DNA of 64,000 bases, taken from assembly GCA_037176725.1 (NCBI GenBank), contig JAZBRS010000075.1, positions 71,426,001 to 71,490,000 on the forward strand, written 5' to 3'. The first letter of the stretch is position 1. Each line of letters begins with the position of its first letter. A program made the translations under genes and the position numbers. The notes beneath the pieces were generated by a model. That model did no database searches, had not been told where the DNA came from, and saw only the letters and a list, made by a program, of their open reading frames with translations. This document shows positions 34,142 to 45,156 of this stretch, piece after piece. The stretch comes from Posidonia oceanica (lineage: Eukaryota > Streptophyta > Magnoliopsida > Alismatales > Posidoniaceae).

Positions 34142-35421
34142 AATCATGTCATTTCATCATGAAATCTTATGTTTTTTATCTTAATCATGATGAAAATCAA
34201 TGGTTTTTTGTTTTCTCTGGTCGTTTCGTGCATGAAAAATCCTACTTTCGTGTTTTCGTGCATCAAACTTGAGAAAATATGATTTCTGTATGATCGAATT
34301 TTTTCTCCACTGCCGGATTTGGCCTTTCTGGAGCCTCCTGGGCACCGAATCGCCGATCGAGCGCCTGGGAGACACCCCTCTGGTGGCCTTCCGGTCGTCG
34401 AAGGTTGCGATGTCGCGGACACACCTTTGGCTTTGTATTTCTAATGCCATTTAGGGTTTCTGAAAGTTTGGTTATCTCTTGGTCAAAGGTTAATTAAGGT
34501 CATTAATTACCTGATTATGACGTTATCAAAGGTTAATTAAGGTAGTTAATTACTTGGTTATGACTTAGTCAAAGGTTAATTAAGGTAATTCATTACCTAG
34601 TTATGACTTAGTCAAAGGTTAATTAAGGTAGTTAATTACCTGGTTATGACTTCGTCAAAGGTTAATTAAGGTAATTAATTACCTGATTATGACTTGGTCA
34701 AAAGGTAATCAATTATGACCTTACCTGGTTATGACTTGGTCAAAAGGTAATCTATTTCTGTTTAATCTTGAGTTTTCTTGTTATCACACTCTGGTTAATT
34801 AATATTGTGGTAAATTCTGTATGTTTCAAGAATTTTATTGTTTAGTTCCTGAACTTAAGTATCCATGGTTTAATGCTTAACTGTTAAATCATGACCTTTG
34901 ACTTCAAATAAATTCGTTATTGGTGATCAACAATTAATTTTCTTCTATTTACGAATAGATAAATCAAAGCAACATCCTACCAAAGTAGGCTCTCTTGTCT
35001 AGATTAGTCTATTTGGGATAGAAAGATGGTAGTGTGTTTGAAATTTATGCGGATAGTAATCGGCCTAAAGGAAGGTTACTATTTGGCCAAATATCAAGCA
35101 CACCTATAATAATAAATACATGACGATTATATAGTTGTGCCATGTGGGTAACTAGTCGGCCCAAAGGAAGGCTTGTTACTTGACAGGACTAATTGTCAGC
35201 ATTTGATTACTACATTGAAGAGTACCACTTGCAAGTTGACATTTCTGCCCAAAGGCTAAATGTCGATGTTGCGCTAGGTATCTTGAGACAGGCCTCACCA
35301 TCTATTGAATTTATTTGTTTGTTTCTTTATTATTAAAGATTAATATGGTTGTCATTGGACTAACTATTCTTTTGTTTATCAATTATTTTTGAATTGAATC
35401 GGTCAACGCATCTACTTCAAT
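34142..35421 (+). mobile_element. Leader of the copia-like element, truncated
   Basis: Non-coding leader with a 43-bp tandem array and, from about 35000, phrases such as ggcctaaaggaaggttact and ggcccaaaggaaggcttgt. No gag is reached: element 2 begins at 35427. A small stretch near 34270-34450 is GC-richer but has no recognisable product. Confidence 0.55.
34470..34760. repeat. Tandem repeat, 43-bp unit, about 6.5 copies
   Basis: tcaaaggttaattaagg starts at 34483, 34526, 34569, 34612, 34655 and 34698, exactly 43 bp apart. Some units hold the perfect 14-bp palindrome GGTAATTAATTACC. Confidence 0.9.
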
Positions 35422-35426
35422 AACTG

Positions 35427-36812
35427 TGTAGTGATTGCGCCTCTCGAACGACATGGTCGCACGCTGCCAAAGCTCGCGCGCTCCGGGCGGAGAGAAAGGG
35501 CCCCTACCAACGGTGAATCCAAGGAAAGACACTCGACTTGAAAACACCGAAAATGGCAAGAAAACAAAAGATAACGCAAAATGGAGTCACCACCTAGTCT
35601 ATTAGATCGGAAAACGAGGAAAACCGAAGAAAGCATGAAAAACATGCAAATGCATCCAATGTTATGCAAAAATATGACTCGTGCCTAGGATAAGGGCATA
35701 AAGGTCATTACTGGCCAAGAGAAAGCGTAGGGACTCCTGTTACGCACGGGAAAGGTGTTAGGCACCTCCGATACACCCGGAATCGGTCTTTCGGCAGTGC
35801 TTGCCTTTAACTATACACCCATAGGCGATAAATGCTATGCCATGCTATGAATGCTTAATGTATGCTTAATTACATGCTTAGGATGCCATGGCTCGTGAGG
35901 GAAAACAAAACAGATGATCTATGTGCTCAGCAGCGCTGTTGGTATCTAAACCGGGCGGACCACGGTTTTAAAGAAGTCCAAACAGTAAGCATCATCGCCC
36001 TAGATGCAATGCAGGCATGAAACAAAACGTCGAAGGAAAACCATGCAATGAAAGTAGGCGGCACGCAACATGTATTTGTAAGACATGCTAAACTTAATCA
36101 AACGATGCCAAAACAACTAATATAAGTTGAATTAGCATGATATGATGATAAAATAAGCTAGGAGAACAAAACAGGAGCAAAGCAAATCAAGTAAAGCGGC
36201 AAACAGGTGGCTGGTGACTGTCTGGGTTCAGGCATGAGTCACCGGTCCTCTGGGCGATAGGGCACGTCACCGGCCTAAGCGGTGGTGGCACAGGTCACCG
36301 GCGAGAGCGACAACAGGGCCCTCTGCAGGCTAACTCAAACAGTCAACTTCATCGCCTCTAAAATGGCATGCAAACATCGTGAAATACAAAATAAAATACA
36401 TGGAAATAGAGACGGCACATCCAGGATCAAAACCATACAAACGGCATGAAAAATGGATGCCCGACCCACGAGATACACCGGCCCAAAGTCTGGCCAAGGG
36501 ACTGCTTGAACGACAAGCTGAGTCGCCGCTTAGAATGGCGACGAACCTGGCAATCCAGAGGTTGAACTTCATGGCCAAACCTCGCTCCTCCGGCGATGCA
36601 AATCATACAACCAAGCATACGAAAATGAAGAGCATACATCCATGAGTATAGGCATATAAATAACATGCAAAATGGTTGCCTGAGCTGCGAGATACGGCGG
36701 CACAAACCCCGACCGGCGACAGTTCCGATGATGAACTTCGACGTCGAACTGTGCGATGTCAGCGCCACAAAACAGGTCACCATTGATCAGGGAAGCATCA
36801 CAGCGTTCCCAC
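35427..36812 (-). mobile_element. 3' LTR of element 2, first piece
   Basis: The plus-strand TGTAGTGATTGC is the inverse of an LTR end ...CACTACA. It aligns with 54932 onward, lacking a stretch of about 29 bp (the cgctcacatatgcgg region) near 35795. It contains the inverse of element 1's conserved LTR block (tgttaggcacctccgata). No genes. It stops at the element A insertion; 36808-36812 is the duplicated CCCAC. Confidence 0.85.
36808..36812. repeat. Target-site duplication CCCAC, left copy (element A)
   Basis: CCCAC before TGTAGATACC, repeated at 46347-46351 after the other LTR. Confidence 0.88.
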
Positions 36813-36942
36813 TGTAGATACCCCGTTTTGGCACTCCCCTTGCATTTTTAGGTACCACTGCACTAAATCATGCACCACTCATCATTAGAAGTAATTTGCT
36901 CAGCTTAAGTACTCTCCAAAAGCTCAATTGCCAGTCTGGGCC

Positions 36943-37054
36943 GTTATAAGCGTGAATCCCTGCGTTTAACGTTATAAGCGTGAATTCCTGCATTTAACGT
37001 TATAAGCGTGAATATCTGCGTTTAACGTTACACTCTGAGATTCCAGCGTATAAC
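36943..37054. repeat. 28-bp U3 repeat, 4 copies, with AACGTTA core
   Basis: Unit gttataagcgtgaatNNctg plus cgtttaac, exactly four times 28 bp. Junctions between units form GCGTTTAACGTTATAAGCG, a variant of the palindromic GCGTC motif seen in the solo LTR. The 3' LTR has the same array at 45287-45398. Confidence 0.88.
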
Positions 37055-37318
37055 ACCTCTGAATTGTGTTCCACAACTTTCCTTATTTGGCCAAATACAA
37101 AATCCGTGTTTTTGCCTTCTTTAGAATCTGTTGACCAGCCAATGCAATTAACACCAGTTTAATGGCACTTAATCAAGTTTTAATTGGGGAATATTCCTTT
37201 ATCCTGGCAGTTATGCCTTGGAGGTCGTTATACGCTGGGATTCCAGCTTATAACACCTCTGAATTGGAAATTTTTGCTGACTTGGCCATTGTGTCCATAT
37301 TTGTTCCTTCCCTGCTTC

Positions 37319-37326
37319 TATAAAAG
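37319..37326 (+). promoter_or_regulatory. TATA box of element A LTR
   Basis: TATAAAAG, conserved at 45691-45698 in the 3' LTR and, inverted, at 56673-56680 in element B. Confidence 0.7.
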
Positions 37327-37977
37327 CAAGGGTACCCCCATAGGGTCAGGAGACGGTTTTTGGAGAGAGGAACACAATTTTAGAGGGAAATTTATGAGAA
37401 AAAAGTTATGGAAATCAAGTGAGTTGAGAAAGAGTTTTGAGAGAGCTTGAGTCCTCTTCCATCTTCAACCACGCCAACGGCGTATTGCATTCTATTGCAT
37501 ACCATCCATATCAAAAGGGGGTTTTCTTTTTAATAGTTTGCATATCATATTTCATTTCACATATGGTTGTAGCTAGTCATATTCATACATAGTTGCAATC
37601 GGGGGCCTAAAACCCCTCGGGTAAGTCTTTTTCTCTTTTCTTATTTCATGTCACTTTTTTATTTGCTTTGAATCGTATACTACACTTTGTTAATCAGCAT
37701 CTTTAAATCTATTTTACAAGGAAGAAGAAGAAGAAGAAACTCACCAAACACGAGCACCCTTAGGCAACACTGGCGTTGTCCCAAGGTAGCTGAACCCGCA
37801 ACTCATATCACATCTCCCAAAGCGTCTCGAGGGCCCGCGAAAGCGAACCGAGAGTGGCGATCACACCAATTCCATCACCTGTGGAGTGATGGAGTTGGAT
37901 ACAAAAAGGAGACCCCGAGAAAGAGCAAATAGAACCAAAACAAGCCTCTTCTCCTCCAAAACCCCGTATCCATAGTC

Positions 37978-37997
37978 TGGCGATCACAGTGGGATGG
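37978..37997 (+). promoter_or_regulatory. Primer-binding site of element A
   Basis: TGGCGATCACAGTGGGATGG begins three bases after the LTR end. It resembles the TGGCGACTC-type site of element 1 in its first half. Confidence 0.6.
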
Positions 37998-39544
37998 CTA
38001 GAAGTGCCTCCATGTAAGGTGAGTAATTTCTTTCTTCTTCTTCTTCCTTGTTATCTTCATTTCTAGTTTTTTGTTAGTTTTTTTTTCATAAGTTTTAAGG
38101 TGGTGGTGAAATTCCTCATAGTGTTTTGAGGCGCTGTGACCCTTTTCGTTTTTTCTTCTACGTCCAAATAACTAAAATCACCTCCTCTTTTCTCTGGGAT
38201 TCTTGGGTGTAGAGGTGGTTCATAAAAGCCACTGATTTTCTGTAAAAAAAACTCTGTCAGTACGTTATACGCGTGATCTAGCGTGTCTAACATTGGACGC
38301 TACAATATCCACGTCTAACGACTACTGAATAGAAACCTTTCTGTTTTAAAATTTTTCTTAGTTTTCTTTTCATAACTAGCCCAAGGACTGAGGTGTGAGG
38401 TGATCGGCTTTGCCGTAGGGACCGGAACCTTTTTTTTTCCTTTGGGTGCTTTACAAAAAACTAAATAAAAATCAAATTTTTCTGAATGACTTGCATGGCC
38501 TTATTTAGGGAACTAATTTGATTGTGTCTTTTCTTGGATTACACAAAGTAACCACTTGAATCCTAAGCACCTCTGTTGCAAAGGACTTAAGAGAGGTGTT
38601 TGTGTTGTCACTTGCTTTCACAAGGGGCACTCTTCTTTCCCTTGCTCCATGTGGAAGTAAGTTAGAACCCCAAGTCTTGATTTGTATTCCTCCCCCCCAT
38701 CGGTGATTTGTTTATTTTGTTGTTGTGGATACGCGAGAGACCCGATTAATCCTGAGTGCGCTCGACTTTACCTCTACGGGGTAGGGACATAAGTGTATTC
38801 GGGCTCCCCCTAACATCCTCAGGAGTTGAGGTAGGGGATAGTACCAAAAAAAATATTTACCCATTTTGTGAGGATCCATAGAAATCCCTGAAAAAAAAGC
38901 CATACCTAAGCCTTAAGGTACTCTAAGAGCTACGCAGGTTTAAGACACTAATCTCAAAGCGAAAACATAAATCAAAATTTTAAATCGCTGTCTGAAAGTG
39001 TTTCTGTGAAGTTCTCTGAAACAGAGTTTTAGACGCTGAAATCTCTGCGTCTAACGTTAGACATAGGAAATAGCGCGTCTAACACATTCTTTTCATGGCT
39101 GCTTATTTTTAGTTTTTCTATGTGGATTAATTACAGGGTAAAACATTGAAAAAAAAACCCATAAACAGAACAGTAGCAATTTTATATTTAGTTTTTACTT
39201 TTTAGGAGCCTGTATTAAATCGCAAAATTTTGTAATTTTCTTTTTTTTGTAAGCACTTGTAACCCTTCCATTATATTTAAAAAGAAGGAAAAGAGAGAAG
39301 GAAAAAGAAAAAAAAAAGAAAAAAAGAAAAAGAAAAAAAAAGAGAGAAAACAAAAAAAGAAAAAAAGGAGAGAAAAGAAAAGAGAGTTAAAAGAGAAGAC
39401 AGGAAAAGAACAGAGGAATACTGTTGAGGGTGTTGTACGCGTGAATTACTGCGTCCAACGTTATACGCGCATTTTGAGGCGTATTACGCCCTGAATCAAA
39501 TTTCATCTCATTTTTCAAAATGGCTATGATGCTAAACCAAACCT
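37998..39544 (+). other. Leader of element A
   Basis: No gene. It contains GCGTCTAACGTTAGAC-type palindromic motifs near 38270-38320, 39030-39085 and 39425-39490, and an A/G-rich tract at 39280-39415. Confidence 0.6.
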
Positions 39545-40675
39545 TTGAAGCTGAACATTGAGAAAGAGAGAGGTCAGACTGAAGTGCCTAAGGAGGAACC
39601 TATCATGAAGATGTTCCATCCAACCACTGGAGAAGAAATGGATCCCGACTCGATCCAATATCAAGCCGTGTGTCGCTTCCTTTACAGCAACACCAACCAA
39701 CCTGGCCCAACGGGCATATCAAATCAACAAGATCTCCAGTATGGTCCATACCTCTCTGGTGAAGGACTACGAAGGCCCGTCGCAAACCACATTCCTGAAG
39801 GTCTATACCAGGGACATCTCGAAAATGCACCGCCGGACACCGAACACCAGGGGCAGAGAAACGACCCTAATGGAATATTCCAAACAAGGGGCCATCCTTT
39901 GTTCTTTGAGCAATCATAGCAATAGCCACATGGTCAGTATAAAGGATGAGTCAACCCATTATTCTCCAATCAACTAGAACGGTTCCCTCAGGCTACAAAT
40001 TCAAATGCTCAAGCAGCTCAGATAGGCAGCACCGACTTGGCAGAAATGAGGAAGATACTCAGCGCACTAGGAATTTACACTCAAGCTCCACCTTCCTTCG
40101 ATATGGGCAAGTTCCCTCCCTTTCGGCTACCTTCGGGCTTCAAATATTCTAAGATGCCCCGATTTGATGGAACTACGAATCCTCAAAGCCACATTATGAG
40201 ATTCCAAATGGAGGTCGCGCCTTACTGCCATGACCTAGGGCTCCTTATCAACCTGTTCTTCTATTTCCTCAAAGGAGAGCCCATGGAGTGGTTCATGTCA
40301 CTGAGCAAGGAAGAATTAAGCAGCTTCAAGCAAATTCAAGAAGACTTCCTGCTCAAGTACCAGTATAAGGTGGAGCCCAAGCCAACCTTCCTCGACTTGG
40401 CAAAAGAAATGATGGAACCTAGTGAAGACTGGTTCACTTATGCCAATCGGTGGAGAGATATGGCTGCAAAATCAGACCTAGAAATCCCAGAAAGACAAAT
40501 GGTCCAAAAGCTGATAGCAAACAACACAGGACCAATGAAGAAAGGACTTGCCAATGCCTACTGCCCATCCATTTCAGCATTATATGAGGTGGCGGCATCT
40601 GTCTAGGAGAATATCCATGAATTTGAAGAACCACAACCGATTGAAGATAATATTGAAGATAACATCGATCAAACC
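39545..40675 (+). pseudogene. gag: Gag of element A, several stops
   Basis: One frame continues from 39545 through to 42220. The first part has IQYQAVCRFLYSNTNQPG. Stops follow closely at 39917-19 (TAG), two codons later (TAG) and again TGA near 39947. The gag core is at 40037-40606: MPRFDGTTNPQSHIMRF, FLKGEPMEWFMSLSKEEL, EDWFTYANRWRDMAAK. A TAG at 40604-40606 precedes the repeat ORF in the same frame. No CCHC finger was seen. Confidence 0.75.
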
Positions 40676-42220
40676 ATGGTTAATCAAATTCAAGGAAGGT
40701 GCAACAACTATTATGGCAATAAAAGGCAACAATGGAGGCAACCACAACCTATCTCAAGTCTGTGGCAAACTCCAGTCCAACCAGCACTGCACCAAGTGCC
40801 ACAACCAGCACTATACCAAGAGTCAGCAACTGCGCAGGTACTAAGAATACAGCAAGCTCAACCATTATGGAGACATCAACATCTGACACACTCAAGCAGG
40901 CCAATAAAATATATGGAGGAGGTCAAGACACCACTCTTGCAAGGCAGTCGAAATATGTGGGGCATTTTCAAGAAAGACAAGCCATTGCCAATGCCCGACC
41001 CTGAGCCAGAGCCAATGCCAGAGCCAGCACCCGAGCTAGAGCAAGAGCTATTGCTAATGCCCGACCCTGAGCCAAAGCCAATGCCAGAGCCAGCACCCGA
41101 GCTAGAGCAAGAGCTATTGCTAATGCCCGACCCTGAGCCAAAGCCAATGCCAGAGCCAGCACCCGAGCTAGAGCAAGAACCATTACCAATGCCCGACCCT
41201 GAGCCAGAGCCAATGCTAGAGCCAGCACCCGAGCTAGAGCAAGAACCATTGCCAATGCCCGACCCTGAGCCAGAGCCAGCACCCGAGCTAGAGCAAGAAC
41301 CATTGCCAATGCCCGACCGTGAGCCAGAGCCAATGCCAGAGCCAGCACCCGAGCTAGAGCAAGAATCATTGCTAATGCCCGACCCTGAGCCAGAGCCAAT
41401 GCCAGAGCCAGCACCCGAGCTAGAGCAAGAATCATTGCCAATGCCTGACCCTGAGCCAGAGCCAACACCCGAGCTAGAGCAAGAACCATTGCCAATGCCC
41501 GACCCTGAGCCAGAGCCAATGCCAGAGCCAGCACCTGAGCTAGAGCAAGAACCATTGCCAATGCCCGACCCTAAGCCAGAGTCAGTACCCGAGCTAGAGC
41601 AAGAACCATTGCCAATGCCCAACCCTGAGCCAGAGCCAATGCCAGAGCCAGCACCCGAGCTAGAGCAAGAACCATTGCCAATGCCCAACCCTGAGCCAGA
41701 GCCAATGCTAGAGCCAGCACCCGAGCTAGAGCAAGAATCATTGCCAATGCCCGACCCTGAGCCAGAGCCAATGCCACAGCCAACACCCAAGCTAGAGCAA
41801 GAACCATTGCCAATGCCCGATCCTAAGCCAGAGCCAATGCTAGAGCCAGCACCTGTACTCGAGCCCGTGCCCATGCCAGAGCTAGTACCCGCGCCAGAGC
41901 CAATGCGAGAGATGATGTCAGTGCCACCAAAAGCATCCAACCCAGATGTTGTGACGACAAAGCTAGGGGCAAAGAATGAGCTTACTGTGCTTTCCTACAA
42001 CAAGGAACTGCTACTTCATCCACCTAGGCCTCCTGACATATACGTTTGTGGAAAGTGTATCCCTGCCATGAAATGGTGCCCATTGAAGCACATGCTAAAG
42101 AAGCGGATTCCGTGCATCAACAGGGTCAACTTTGCTCGCAAGCCAAAAATCAAAAGAATGCCCCAACTAATGCGGCTTGCGATGCAAGGGGCAGAGCACC
42201 ATGCTCATCCATCAGGCTGA
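40676..42220 (+). CDS. ORF with Pro/Glu repeat replacing pol
   Basis: 514 codons open in the gag frame. Residues 1-100 are Gln/Pro-rich (gag C-terminal region). About residues 103-400 consist of 14 units of [19 protein letters not shown] type, 22 or 18 residues long. The tail ([20 protein letters not shown], then [16 protein letters not shown], which has a CxxC and a basic stretch) is not recognised. There is no protease or RT motif. Units differ by whole codons, so the frame survives. Whether it is made as part of a gag fusion is unknown. Confidence 0.6.
   Translation: MVNQIQGRCNNYYGNKRQQWRQPQPISSLWQTPVQPALHQVPQPALYQESATAQVLRIQQAQPLWRHQHLTHSSRPIKYMEEVKTPLLQGSRNMWGIFKKDKPLPMPDPEPEPMPEPAPELEQELLLMPDPEPKPMPEPAPELEQELLLMPDPEPKPMPEPAPELEQEPLPMPDPEPEPMLEPAPELEQEPLPMPDPEPEPAPELEQEPLPMPDREPEPMPEPAPELEQESLLMPDPEPEPMPEPAPELEQESLPMPDPEPEPTPELEQEPLPMPDPEPEPMPEPAPELEQEPLPMPDPKPESVPELEQEPLPMPNPEPEPMPEPAPELEQEPLPMPNPEPEPMLEPAPELEQESLPMPDPEPEPMPQPTPKLEQEPLPMPDPKPEPMLEPAPVLEPVPMPELVPAPEPMREMMSVPPKASNPDVVTTKLGAKNELTVLSYNKELLLHPPRPPDIYVCGKCIPAMKWCPLKHMLKKRIPCINRVNFARKPKIKRMPQLMRLAMQGAEHHAHPSG
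40982..41875. repeat. In-frame minisatellite, 66/54-bp units
   Basis: About 14 units; the long form is 66 bp and the short form lacks 12 bp (ATGCCAGAGCCA-like). Because all lengths are multiples of three, the antisense frame is also open and gives a Gly/Ser-rich artefact. Confidence 0.92.
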
Positions 42221-42464
42221 CCTCCTCTCTCAAGATAAGGCATGGATTTCGTGTATGACACTGGTTAGGGAGCTGGAAGTGAGAGGCCTCTACTGATGGA
42301 GGCTACACTAGGGGCATCCCCCTAGTTATTGTGAATAAACTTCATCTTTATTTTCCTATTTTTCTTTTATCTTGTTCAAGCATGAAAAATACATAAATAA
42401 AACACATCCCTTCACGTAATAAAAGTGTAATTTAATGAGAAGGAATTTCCTTCCACGCAAGTAT

Positions 42465-42600
42465 GGGAAGCTGAGACCAAATTGGGAAGGACCATACTTG
42501 GTGGTTGAGGCATATCCAGGAAATGCCTATTTGTTTCGCCAAAGAGGATGGCACTAGGCTTGAATATCCCTAGAATGCACTACACCTCAAACGGTACTAA
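42465..42600 (+). pseudogene. Integrase C-terminal remnant
   Basis: GKLRPNWEGPYLVVEAYPG and NAYLFRQRG read from 42465. A TAG at 42555 and a frameshift follow, then NALHLKRY and a stop at 42598-42600. It corresponds to the RPNWCGPFMV...LCYLKKYY tail of element 1's integrase. The rest of pol is missing, so element A arose by internal replacement of pol. Confidence 0.75.
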
Positions 42601-43350
42601 TTTCACATGCACACAGAGCCACTAGATTGCCCGTGCTTGAAGACCTACTGTTTCCAAAACCTAAGAGTCATACCTTAACCTCACCTCACAAACACCTTGT
42701 GGGAGAAGGAGGGAAAATGGTCCAACACTGAGATAGAGGCACATCATAAGGAGCCCCCTCCCAATTCATGAACAACATGTCCGCACACATCTCTTGAGTC
42801 AGACACGTTACCCTAGTACAAATCGGGTAGGCGTCTAAGGCCAGAACTTAGAAGTGCAGAAAAGAGGGGAGTGTACCAAATAGAAGAGTGTCAAGGTCCA
42901 TAAAGGAACGAGTATCCATTGGCCAAGCACTCAAACGGGGTGAGACTACTTGCCAAAATACGTAGAAAAAAAAGAAGACAGCAAAGAAGCTGTCCATGTG
43001 CAAGAAAAGAAAGAGAATGGAAAAGAAGGCAGCAAAGAAGCTGTTCAGGAGTCAAAAAAAAACTAGGAAAATACTGAGGCGCAGTAGGAATCAACCTTGA
43101 ACTAGGAGGGGTATAGGCTTCAAATCTTCAGCTGACATCTTAGAATAGGACATTGACCATTCCTTCCACCCACATCCTGCACTGTACACATTAGAGGCAA
43201 GGGGCAGAAGCCTAGGTCTAGGGGCAGTTAGGTGCCAAAGCAAGCCTGAAGCATCCATGGCTCCAAGATGCATAAGGGATACAATTATCAAGGTTTCCCA
43301 ACCATGAGGTCTCCTGTTTCCCAACTCCTTGGAAGATTCTTCTTCTCCCA
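42601..43350 (+). other. Non-coding region after the integrase remnant
   Basis: No gene seen; A-rich stretches such as gcaaagaagctgt repeated twice (near 42980 and 43030). Confidence 0.55.
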
Positions 43351-43354
43351 GAAA

Positions 43355-43515
43355 ATCCAAAAAAAAGATAAAACCAAAAATCCAAAAAAAATATAAAACC
43401 GAAAATCCAAAAAAATTATAAAATCGAAAATCCAAAAAATGAGAAAACCAAAAATCCAAAAAATGAGAAAACCAAAAATCCAAAAAATGATAGCAAAAGA
43501 TCAAAAATCCAAAAA
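43355..43515. repeat. A-rich tandem repeat, about 22-25 bp unit
   Basis: aaaaccaaaaatccaaaaaa-type units repeated about seven times; the antisense frame (Phe-rich) is an artefact. Confidence 0.85.
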
Positions 43516-44024
43516 TAGTGAGTAGGGTAAAATCTACTCAACCAACATCACCTCAAAAAACTGATAACAAGCAAGCCGATGATGCAAAAATCTAGGAAAT
43601 TTTACGACTCCGTGTCGTACTTGACCCCTCCTATTCAGGACAGTCATTTGGTATTCGCCTACGAGCCAAGGTTGAGATCTTGAGAAGAGACAGCCCCTCG
43701 TCTGGCATGCCATCTTTAGACAACAAAGTTGAGGCCAAAGCTCATTATCCAAAAATCTAATTTTCGTTTGTTTATTTCATGTTAATTATTTCTTTATGCT
43801 TACTTTGGACTAGGGGCGATAATAACCCTAGATGGAATAACAAATTTGCTAAGATTGTGCAAAAAAATCTTTCCAGCGTTGGACGTAGAAAACTCAGTAG
43901 ATAACGTATCCGCGCCATATCAGGCATATAACGTTCAAATCAGCTTCCCAGCGTTGGACACAGAAAATTCAGCGGATAACGTTATCTGTGCCATATCAGG
44001 CGTATAAAGTTTTAAAAAAAAAAA
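43516..44024 (+). other. Spacer with palindromic GCGTT/ACG motifs
   Basis: No gene. At 43870-44010 gcgttggacgtagaaaa, gataacgt and ggcatataacgtt recur twice, the degenerate form of the GCGTCYAACGT motif. Confidence 0.5.
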
Positions 44025-44300
44025 GAACCCCAGAGCATAACCGGGTCACCAAAGCAAAGAACCCCGGAGCATAACTAGGTCACTAAAGCAAAGGAACCCG
44101 GAGCATAATCGGGTCACCAAAACAAAGGAACCCAGAGCATAACCGAGTCACCAAAGCAAAGCAACCCAGAGCAAAGCCTGGTCACCAAAGCAAAGCATCC
44201 CGGAGCATAACCGGGTCACCAAAGAAAAGAACCCCAGAGCATAACTGGGTAACCAAAGCAAAGAATCTCGGAGCACAACCGGGTAAACAAAGCAAAGCCG
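44025..44300. repeat. Tandem repeat, 34-bp hairpin unit, about 8 copies
   Basis: The landmark RGAGC starts at 44066, 44100, 44134, 44168, 44202, 44236 and 44270, exactly 34 bp apart. The unit holds CCCGGagcataaCCGGG, an inverted repeat. Confidence 0.92.
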
Positions 44301-44640
44301 ACGGTATTAGTGGGCCCATTGTTCACTAACTCCCGAGTCACAAGACGACGATCTCTGTCGAGAATGTAGGCAACATTCAATGAAAGGACACCTGATTGTG
44401 ACAAATAGAGCCAACGCGGCTAGCAGAGAAGAGGTCAACCCCCTTTGCCCAACACCTGGGAACATCATGGACCTCTCGCTCACCAACCCGCGTATCATAA
44501 GACGACGGTCCCCGTAGAGAGTGTAGGCTACACTTGATGAAAGGACACCTGATTATGACAAATTGCATTCACTCATGTGTTAGTCTGCCTTAGGTGGTGA
44601 GAAAAATTCCTGAGCCAACCCGGTATACAAATTGAAGCCG
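44300..44640. repeat. About two diverged copies of the 113-bp repeat
   Basis: aatgtaggcaacattcaatgaaaggacacctgattgtgac-like phrases at about 44364 and 44520. They are the inverse of the longer 113-bp array of element B. Confidence 0.75.
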
Positions 44641-44794
44641 ACAGTGATGGAGGAACCTCATTATCTAGGGTTATGCATTGCATATCATGATCATCTCCTT
44701 TGCATTCCCGTCAGCATGCATCCATGCATAACGCATTGTATTGCATTCGCATTGACTGGTCGTCGGAAACATCAGCTATCCACCTCTTAAGTTT

Positions 44795-44970
44795 GACCTC
44801 AACAGGCAACCCCTGTGGCAAGTCTTTTAGTTTGACTCCCACGGGCAATGCCCGTGGCAAGTCTTTTAGTTTGACCCCCGCAGGCAATCCTCGTGGCAAG
44901 TCTATTAGTTTGACCCCCACGGGCAATCCCCGTGGCAAGTCTTTTAGTTTGACCCCTATGGTCATGTCGT
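44795..44970. repeat. Tandem repeat, 39-bp hairpin unit
   Basis: ggcaagtcttttagtttgac at 44817, 44856, 44895 and 44934. The best unit has CCACGGGC aat GCCCGTGG, an exact 8-bp inverted repeat. Element B carries the inverse array. Confidence 0.92.
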
Positions 44971-45142
44971 TAGCTTGTTCCCCTTGGGCAATCCCCTTGG
45001 CCGTGTTTTTTTTAGCCGACCCTCTTTGAGTCTCGTCCAAGCCTGGTGGCAGCAGGCATTGGATTTCATTTAGGATCACTAGGTAGCGCCACACCGGGGT
45101 ATCGTCTCGCCTTGTAGATAGCTTCGTACCAAAGCCATCTTC

Positions 45143-45156
45143 AAGGAGGGGCAATC
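45143..45156 (+). promoter_or_regulatory. Polypurine tract of element A
   Basis: AAGGAGGGGCAATC directly before the 3' LTR; element B has the inverse at 57354-57368. Confidence 0.8.

Larger units (their letters stand above)
36813..37974 (+). mobile_element. 5' LTR of element A
   Basis: It starts TGTAGATACCCCGTTTTGGC and ends ccgtatccATA where the 3' LTR ends ccatatccACA. It carries a 28-bp repeat in U3 and a TATA box. A gaagaagaagaagaa run near 37720 lies in U5. Confidence 0.9.

Noticed and set aside
40876..41940. Long antisense Gly/Ser-rich frame (354 codons) across the Pro/Glu repeat
   Set aside because: It is the mirror of a tandem repeat whose units are multiples of three; no upstream signal and no independent motif.
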